Part shown: one piece after another, positions 55,457-64,000 of the stretch
Layout: each line of letters opens with the position of its first letter
How positions within the stretch are numbered: position 1 is the stretch's first letter
Source of the DNA: Symsagittifera roscoffensis
Lineage: Eukaryota > Xenacoelomorpha > Acoela > Convolutidae
NCBI RefSeq assembly: GCF_963678635.1
Contig: NC_087064.1
Location: forward strand, 33,952,369-34,016,368
Direction: 5' to 3'
Length of the DNA: 64,000 nt
The notes under the pieces: model-generated
Database searches by the model: none
What the model was told of the DNA's origin: nothing
Seen by the model: only the letters and a program-made list of their open reading frames with translations
Position numbers and translations under genes: made by a program

Positions 55457-58301
55457 TTATTCTTTTTAATATCATGACCGGTAGAACCGTTAACGAGCAC
55501 TCCGCGCCGAGCGGATGCTCACATTAACGCCCTTAATAGGCCAAAACCGCCGGGGCGGAAGGGTAGTTCGGAACGCGGAAGCCTTCCGGATTCCGTGAAT
55601 AGCTTTTTAACCTAGTTAAGACCGAAAATTCACGAACCAGGAAGGGTGGGGGGATCGGCCATCCCCTCGTTCCCTGAGAGGTCTGTGACCAAAAACACTT
55701 AAAGATATATATAAAACCAAACAAAAAATAGTATAGTACCCAAGAAAAACAAAAAAAAACATAAAAAGTAACCGAAAAAACCCAAAACAGTAACAAAAAA
55801 AGTAAAAAATCTGTAGAAATCATCCCCCCAGTTAAGATGTGATCCGACCCTCCCGTTTGTTGTTGATAGATATATTGTTGTTACAGGCATTTATATCAGT
55901 CAGGATTGTTACGATCAATTTTGTAGCCCGTTTGTGAGGCTTGTACTGTAGGGTTATTTGAGCATTTAAGCACGTTAATGATAAATTGCGTTCAACCCGG
56001 AAGGGTCAGCTGACTTGCGCTCAATTCGGAAGGGTCTTGGGAGAAGACGGATCCGGCAAGCAGTACAAGGAGCATCAAGAAGGGGCTGAACGACAACAAC
56101 AATCGACTGTTGGGTATCGTTAACCAAATTTGTATCCCTTTTGGCACAAAAAGTAAGATAGTAATCTGTGGGGGGCTCGAAAAGGCTGCACTGTGGTGAC
56201 CCTTCACCGAATTGCGAATATCCGAGTTAAGCACCTTAATTCGGATATTAAACAAACCCGGAGGGGTATAATATTACTAATATTATTACTTATATAGCCT
56301 ATATTAATACTCCTATATCGTTTTTCAGTGAAAAACACAGAAAGCAGACCGGTTTTTAGGGTCAAAATAGCGATATTTTGATCCCCCCACAAGTCGCGAT
56401 TTTTGGTATATCGATATTTTTTTGAAACAGAAAAAAGCGCTAAAGTATTGTGTTACATCGCAACTGCACTACCATAATAGATAGAACCGGTTAAGTTTAG
56501 TTCGGAAGTGGTTGGGACTATTTTGGAACAATAAACCGAATTTTCGTGATTTTTGAGAAAACGGAACACTATAAATTCAGAAAATGTTTTTGAAATTTTG
56601 AGTTAAGAACAGTAAAAATAGTTCTTCAGACAACGCCCATTAGTGAATCTACGAGTTTTGAAACCCGCTAACCGAAAGCCTTCCGGGTCGCAGAGAAATC
56701 GAACTTAACGTGTTTGATTTGGTGGATTCATCAATCCGGAGGGGTACAGGTAGCATAGTTTTCCGAAACTTTTTTCAACTAAAGCGTTTTAGATCGGGTT
56801 TTTTTGCATTGAACTAGAAAAGTGCAGGCCTATTTTGGTTAATAACTTTGAAACTACTGGGCATATCGAGTTGATCTTGGTGTCAATAGATCAGAGATTA
56901 GCTGAGCTTACTGATAGGGACAAAAGTTTTTCGAAAAAGTAAGCGTGAAAAGTTTTTGAGATTGTTTTTAGCAAACTCACCAATTTGGGAGGGTAGACCC
57001 TTCACGTTTTATAAATTTTTTTTAGAAAAGCCCTTACACCCCTACCAAAAAGTAATTGCGGTTGAATAAAGTAACTTTAGGCTGTTCTAGACAAAAAGGG
57101 AAAGCTAAAGGCACAGGAAAACTTTAATCGAACCAAAGTTAGGCTAGCGATAAGACCCTTCACCGTTAGCGTGAATTGTCAAATAAGAGGCTTAACTTCA
57201 ATCCGGAAGGGTCTAGGAAAGCATTACATACCCCTCCTTTTTAATTGAAAAAGCAAAATTGCATCGGAGAACGTATCCGGAGGGGTATCGGTTGAAAGAA
57301 GAAATCTCCGAAAAGCTACTATTACAAACCAGAGGGCTCCCAATCCGGAGGGGTCAATTTTTTTTCGAATTAGGAGGGGTCCAAATCCGGAGGGGTCTTA
57401 TATTTGCTAATTCGGAGGGGTCCCATTCCAGAGGGGTCTTATATTTACTAACTCAGAGGGGTCCCAATCCGGAGGGGTCTAAATTTTGCTAGTCCGGAAG
57501 GGTCCTATTTTTGCCAATCCGGAGGGGTATTATTTTATAAAAGTACTTAGGTAAGCAGAAGAAAGAATACAGTGAGAGGTATGAGGTTATTAGCAGACAG
57601 GCTAGGAATCAGTGACTGCACTGGTAACTTGCCTTTCAATAAAAACCAGACCGAAACAAAACAGGTCCGAACTCGGATATTCGCGACACTAAGCCTAAAT
57701 TAAAAAGAGCGTAATTCATTGGTGTAGATTGAAACCCAATACGTTTTTTTTTGAAAAGTGACTGCCCTGAGGATTTTAGTAGGTCTAGCTCGGCCAGTCG
57801 GAAGGCAGATAGGTAACACAATACTCGGTGGGTGCAATAAACGCCCACTTGAGAAAATTACTGCCTTCAAAGTTTTGTCTGTTTGGTGCAGCACCGAGCA
57901 GAGAAAGCTTTTTCTTTAAAATACAGGTTCGACTATTGTACTGCGACTGGCTAAAAGTACAGTACACATAAGTTTTTATAGAGGTATTTTTTTTCTGTCA
58001 TTATATATTTTTTTGTTGTTTTTGATTTTAAAACCAACGTAATTTGTGCTTGATTGGATAGTGAGTACACTATCTTTTAAATTGACTGATAACATCATAT
58101 TGTGCTAGTTCTCGAATCTTACGACCGATAATCCGTTAGTGTGAATAAATTATATACAAACTGTACTCTAATAACATACAAGGATTCGTGGTCACTATTT
58201 AATAGAATCTTTTGTGTTGCGTCATTATTATTGACATTCAAACTATAAAGTCACTAGCAATCGAATTGAGTGTATAGGCATTAAGAAGTGACAAATTGAG
58301 A
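55457..58301 (+). other. Element D leader (about 2.8 kb)
   Basis: Colinear with A-C. GCGAATATCCGAGTT at 56214-56228 is the exact reverse complement of AACTCGGATATTCGC at 57670-57684, as in element A. CAGTGACTGCACTG is at 57610-57623, with a decayed partner near 56184. The conserved block at 56640-56750 matches 5340-5460 of A (opposite strand). No gene is seen. Confidence 0.7.
57315..57535 (+). repeat. Leader minisatellite of element D, about 9 phrases
   Basis: CCGGAGGGGTC phrases with T-rich spacers; the spacing is less regular than in B and C. Confidence 0.8.
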
Positions 58302-60630
58302 ATGAGTCTAGACAAGTAAACGAGGTGATAGCTCTAGGAAATTCACCCCTAAAAAGCAAAGAGAAACAATGAACGACCCTTTTGTGGATCGGATCAAACG
58401 AGCCCGGACCGACAAAGGGGAGACGGTTTCAGGCAGAATGGTTGAAACGAGGAATCAGAAGACCTCAGAAGAGAGAGAAGAAATGTTAGAAGTGGAGGTC
58501 AATACAGACCAGGCCAAGAATGACAACCAGGAAGTACATGGACTGGAAGGGAGAGGCAGAAGGCTGGCGAGTGAATCTACTCCGGTAAAACAAGGCCATG
58601 ATTTTGCCACTTCCACCGGGACATTGAATAGAGAGGAGATGTCGGAACAGTCCGACATTTCAACTGAAATTGTGGCAACTAGAAGATCTCCAACAGACAA
58701 CACCATGATGGCAGGCGGGACTGATAAACAAACAACGTCATCATCGTTCTCAGAAAGAATGAGGAACACCTTAGGAAACATCTTTCCATTCACCATGGGA
58801 GTGGGCACAGGAAATGAAGGTGAATCCCAGGAGGAGGAGGACGACGAAGAAGAGCAAGTGGACTTTGGGTCTCAAATCAGCCTCAATAGTTCGACCCAGG
58901 AGAATGAGGCATACGTCGAAAGAGAGACTGGAACCATGGACAAATTTGGTGTGGTGAGAACGATAAGCAAAGAGGTAAACACACCGGGCCAGTCGAGAGG
59001 CTTTGCGATTATGACAAATTCAGAGCCGCGAACTGGGGAGAGTAGAAACAAAGGGCTAGGAAACGCATTGGCGAATCCTGAGGTGGATAATGAAAAGACG
59101 TCGAGGCAGAGAGTCAAGGCCCGAATCTCGACCAGCACGAAGCTACCAGGGACCGACAGGGTTACACCGCCACTAGTGATGCCACTCGTGGATAATGGGG
59201 CAGCACTAGAAGAAGCCATGAACAACATAGTGGACAGTTTAGGAGAACAAAATGAACAGATGTCCATAAGAATGAGTGAACTAGAAAGAGCAGTTCACAT
59301 TGAAAGAGAAAGTCTGCGGGAAGAAATAAATCGCAATAGACAAGAAGTTGGTAGGAGCGAAAAACGCTTGAAAAAAAGAACGGACGAGCATCTAGCGAAT
59401 GACAAGAGAAGCGGAACAGAGAGAGTTACGCTTAAGAGACGGCATGGAGAAGTTAAGAATTCAGCAAGAGCAGTCTCTTGGGACTCTTGACACAAAGATA
59501 GACGCGATGATGGAGAGGCGAACTCAGGCTATCATGAATAGGTTGGACGGGCTACTAAGCAGCAAGAGTGGATCAAGAGAAAGGGAGCCGAACTCGGGAG
59601 GTCCCAGCAGGGAGCCGAATGTGAACTTCAATGAGCATCAAAAGAGGAGGGCATATGGATCCACTAGAGGCAGGGGCAGTTTATCAGGCTATGCCACAAG
59701 GGGTAATAGAACATGGGGCCCGTTCAACGTAGTAGAGCAAGTTCAACGGGGAACAGACATACCTCTAATGAACGACCAACGCAAGGCACACATGCGACTG
59801 GGAGAAGTGATTCCGGTAACAGAGGACATGCGAGCCCGGGGAGGAGTCATGTGGGCCACGGCGATTCGGATTGCAGGGATGCAACGAATACAAAGCCTTC
59901 GACAAGGTGCGAGGACACTCAGGCGGGACACTCAAGGGATGCTACGGCAATGGCCACAGCCTTTGAACCCCTAAACAGGTCTTTGGAGACATTCCTTACG
60001 AGGTTATCCAGAACCAATGAACGCAATGAGAAGTCCAGAAGATTCTTTAAGAAACCAAGATGCTATAAAGACGAATCTGATGGCTGTATTGATACCTGGA
60101 TAGAGGTAATGAAACTGAATTTCGAGGAAGAGGACTTGTCGGAAAGACAAGAATGCAGTGCGCTCACCAGCAACTTGGAAGGGACAGCCCTGAACTGTGT
60201 CATGGCCAAGAAGCAATATCAGCGTGACACAGCCGAGAAAATCTTCGAAATCTTGTTAAACCGTTTTGGATCAGGGGTGCAGGGGCACCAGGCGATGATG
60301 CGCTTCGAGAAACGGAGGCAACGAGAAGATGAAACGATAGACAAGTTTCTAGACGACTTGGAAATGCTGAGAAGACGCAGCCAACCGGATGAGTCAAACC
60401 GAAGGATGAACCTGGCAGTAGCCTCAAAACTCATCGATGGTGTGAAGAATGATGAACTTCGAACAATGCTAGCGACACATTACACACCACTATCAACCAA
60501 TGCGCCAACACCAGAGGAGTTGAGGCTCAAGTCAAAAGAATATCTTTTGGTTGAAACCTCCCTCGAGATCTGGATACTATAAGAACAATTATGGCAATTT
60601 TAACAACGGACTAGCAAACCAAGGGAACAA
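58302..60630 (+). pseudogene. gag: Element D Gag, frameshifted
   Basis: The family ATG at 58302 is followed after five codons by a TAA (58317-58319), where A reads on; the next in-frame-type ATG at 58369 opens 373 codons with the acidic region and coiled coil. A deletion near 59395 shifts the frame, a second shift near 59700 restores it, and the capsid-like part (LLNRFGSGVQGHQAMMRF) reads well to 60582. An extra base near 60550 shifts it again, and a TAA near 60637 lies just before the zinc knuckles. It is colinear with A throughout. Confidence 0.86.
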
Positions 60631-63600
60631 CTGGTAAAAACCGAGGTATGATATGGACAAGAGACGCTCTTGTGCCAATTGCAGTTCAACAGACCATCAT
60701 GTGTCAGCATGCCCAACTTACAAACAAGGCATGAAAGCAATAGGCTTTAGCCTCGAGGACGAAGATGCGTCAGAATTGGACCATGAGGATTTCATGAGAG
60801 GAGTAATTGCGAAACTCGGTCCGAGGTGTTTCTTTTGCAACTTGGAAGGTCATTTCAAATCAAATTGTCCGCAATTCTGGGATGCAGTGGCAGACATCAA
60901 GCATCCAAGGCATGAAGGAGCTTTGTCAGGAGTGAAAGCCAGCAAGGCTCGCCTGTTGAGTGAAGCGGAGGCACGCAGAAAAGACAAACCTCAAGAGCTG
61001 GCGGCGAAGAAAATGCAAGCGGCAACTGAAGAGACACGTGAACCGGAACCAGCAACTGCGGCCCATGACTTCAAGATTGATTATAGGGCAGCCGCGAGGG
61101 ATGCTATAAATAGAGTGCAACAGGAACTGGTGACGAAAGACATCGAACAAAAAGTGAAACTCGAACTGGAGAATGAGAAACTACAGGAACAACTGAATAC
61201 CTTCGAAGCAACGGTGGTCGAGGAAACTAAAGCACCAAGCAGTTTGAGCATGAAACTTAATGTGATCTCCGGTCAGAGGTTCGGCGTGGTGCCACAGGGG
61301 AGCAAGATACAGTCAATAATTTCAGTGGCTGGACACCAGGTAATCAGAAATCTGAGCGAACCATCCGAGTTCACTTTGATGCATTTGGACACATATGCAG
61401 ATTATCTGAGGCAGGTGGAGCAACGCACTGAGTCGAGAGCTGTGCGAGCATTACTAACAACGGGTGGCCCTCGCACAAAGAAACTTCATGGACGCTACCT
61501 GGAGGTCTATGGGCCGTATCAAGTGATGCTGAACGTAGATGGGATCAGTATCTACACTAGGACTTATGTAACGACAGATAGTGACCAAATGGGGCAGATC
61601 TATTTGGGTGAGGAGGAACTCAAAGTCCGCAGGATAGGCCATGACGCCATGATGGAAAAAGATGCAATACACATTGGGTATGAAGCAGATGTGACCGCAC
61701 ATCTGCTCGACACCAACGGAAGGAAAATCGGAGTCACGGGGCTTCTGGACACAGGAGCGGTAGTGAGTGTGATGCCGATAAAAACTTGGGAAAGAATGGG
61801 CTTCACGAGGGAAGATCTATTTCCAACGAATCTCCGACTGGCCGCCGCCAATCGAGGAGCCATTTACGTAGCCGGAAGAACACTAATAACGGTCCTCCAC
61901 ATGGGAGGACGGGATCTTTGGATGAGCTTCCTGGTAGTAGAGCACTTGGACGACGCCGACCAATTCATCTTGGGCAGAGATTTTGTTAGGAATTTTGACG
62001 TGATGATTGACTTGAACAACGGTCTGATACGGATTAGAAACCCGGACCGGAAGTCTGTTAAGAAACCAATTAATAGGATAAAAACAGACGAAAACAAGGC
62101 ACCAATTTTTTTAGATAGAAAAGTAAAACTACAGCCAGGACAAGCTGTGGTGGCAATTTTTAGAAAGAGAAATTTAAATTCGTTAAGCGATAGTAAACAG
62201 GTTTGTTTAGTACCGAATCCAAACAGTCAGAGTTCGGTGAGTTTAGGCCGGAGCTTCTCGGTAACGCAAAACGGACTGTGTGTCAGTGTGTTATTGAAAA
62301 CACTGCACACCACGGTTTCAATCCAGCGTGGAAAGAAGCTTGGTTACGCTTTGCCGATGAGGACCGACTATGAGGAGACGCAAAACTTGAAGAAACATAG
62401 TGTGAAAGACTGTCCTTTTCACGCCAATAAAGATAAAATTTTAAAAAGGATTAATGAATTAAAATCTGTACATAAATTGTTTTCGATGAAATCCGAATCG
62501 GACGACGGCTTATCAAGCAGCTCGAATTTTCCGGAACACCCCTCGTCATATGAACTAGAATCTGACAAACCGGTTTTGCCAGAGATAGAACATTTAAAAG
62601 GGAAAATAGGTGAGGGAGATTTCGAAAAATTGCGGGACCTCCTTAATCGGAACGCAGATGTATTTTCAAAACATAAGGCGGATATCGGTTGCTGTAATTT
62701 CGTCGAACACGACATCGAACTTGAAGAGGGCGCCGTTCCCCATAGCGAAGGCGCAAGACGAATGACGCCACACAAATTGGAAGCGTGCCGAGCGGAAATA
62801 GAAATGTTGCTTGAATACGACATGATAGAACCCTCGAAATCGCCATGGGCTTGCGGGGTGGTAATGGCGAATAAGAAAGGGGGCAGCTAAGATTTTGTTG
62901 CGACTTTCGCTATTTGAACGCGATAACGATAAAAGATGCGTACCCGATACCGCGAATAGACGAGAGCCTCTCTAAGCTTGGTGATGCCAAGTTTTTCACC
63001 ACGTTGGACTTGGGTTCTGCCTTCTGGCGGGTCCCTCTGCGGAAGAAGGATAGAGAGAAAACCGGATTGGCGTGCGAATTGGGATTGCACCATTGGAAGA
63101 GGATGCCCTTCGGCTTGTGCAATGCAACGGCCACTTTTCAAAGACTGATGGCTCAGGCTTTGACGAGAGTGACCAAGAAGTACGGGAATGTCGTGATGTG
63201 TTACGTGGATGACGTAGTCATAGCGACACCGACCCTGGAAGACCACATTGATCGGCTCGATGAGGTCTTTGGATGCATGAAGAGAGCAGGCTTGAGGTGC
63301 AAACCATCCAAATTTGAAATCCTTAGGGATTCAATCAAGTAACTGGGAAGAATGGTGGACAGACATGGTGTGAGGCCGGACCCAGAAGCAGTAGAAGCAG
63401 TGTTGACATGGAAGGCTCCTAGAACGGACACACAGCTCCTGAGCTTCCTAGGGTTTGCCAACTACTACCGGGAGTTCATAAAAGGATATGCGGACAAGGT
63501 GTATCCGATGCAGAAGCTGATGCGCAACAAAGGGAAGAAGTTCGAATGGAACGATGAAGCACGAGTTGCCTTCGAGAACATAAAGCGGGAACTGTGCGAA

Positions 63601-64000
63601 GCGCCAGTGCTAGGCATGCCTACAGAAAAGGGCATGTATGTTCTTGATACAGACGCATCGGTAGTAGCCATCTCAGGAATATTGCATCAGTAGCAAGAAT
63701 GGAACGGAAGAACGGTTCTCCGTCCCATTGCATACGGCAGCAAGGTCTTGAGTGATACAGAGATGAAATATGGCGCACCGAAAGCAGAAATGTTTGCAGT
63801 AGTCACTTTCGTGGAAAAGTACCGTGCATACTTGGGGAGCGCTCCCTTCAAGTTACGCGTGGACAACAGAGCGTTATCCTGGTTGAAGACCTACTCGATG
63901 GATCAGAGTTCTATTGGTAGATGAATAGTAAGATTGGATGGCTACCATATGATAATCGAACACAGGATGCGTGACAAACACCAGAATGCTGATAGCCTCA
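60631..64000 (+). pseudogene. pol: Element D Pol, protease to RNase H (cut by window edge)
   Basis: The open frame 60653-62890 (745 codons) includes both CCHC knuckles (60671-60870) and an intact protease Asp-Thr-Gly at 61748-61756, then the linker into RT. Its end at 62888 is a TAA close to the RT start. RT continues at 62914-63690 with MPFGLCNATATFQ and YVDD at 63202-63213, interrupted by a TAA at 63340 (Tyr position). RNase H starts near 63640 (LDTDASVVAISG) with stops at 63691 and 63922. Integrase and any ORF3 lie beyond the right edge. It is the best preserved protease region in the window. Confidence 0.87.

Overview
This is eukaryotic, almost certainly invertebrate animal, DNA made up nearly entirely of decayed retroelements. 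I see no host gene that looks intact, no rRNA or tRNA gene, and no bacterial-style gene organisation. The host assignment is inference. The best clue is a broken reverse transcriptase of a type I associate with cnidarian and other marine invertebrate genomes, plus sirtuin-6-like pseudogenes; a coral, anemone or jellyfish would fit.

The main occupant is one family of very large Ty3/Gypsy-class LTR retrotransposons. Its plan can be read from five partial or complete copies: an LTR of about 0.8-0.9 kb with ends TGTGACATTCG and CGAATGTTACA; a 12-nt spacer; a primer-binding site TGGCGCTCCTGGGTG; an untranslated leader of about 2.8-3.2 kb with a CCGGAGGGG minisatellite; a Gag with coiled coil, capsid-like region and two CCHC knuckles, continuous with a Pol of protease, RT, RNase H and integrase; and then a third reading frame (called ORF3 here) of about 2,100 codons that I cannot match to any known protein.

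Layout. 1-7569 (minus): element A, protease start, Gag, leader and 5' LTR. 7770-9767 (minus): an older non-LTR-like RT gene split by a solo LTR (8483-9382, plus). 9768-19760 (minus): element X, which has both LTRs, the same PBS and ORF3 but no gag or pol. 19761-21152: remnants and a 39-bp minisatellite. 21153-64000 (plus): a head-to-tail chain, LTR L1 - element B (leader and Gag fragment) - LTR L2 - element C (gag, pol, ORF3) - LTR L3 - element D (leader, gag, pol, running off the right edge). Neighbouring elements share single LTRs.

Within C, the ORF3 tail plus a 2,652-bp piece of non-element DNA carrying a SIRT6-like pseudogene is tandemly repeated (43069-47944, 47945-52810, then a partial third unit ending at L3). 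The foreign piece starts at the very base where the 3' LTR should start. These units are nearly identical, whereas the LTRs in the window are well diverged, so the tandem amplification is the youngest visible event.

The most novel material is ORF3, its survival in the gag-pol-less element X, and the structured LTRs, which carry a run of hairpins including a stem with paired compensatory changes between copies. X shares PBS and LTR termini with A-D, which suggests it was mobilised in trans by the Gag-Pol of full elements.
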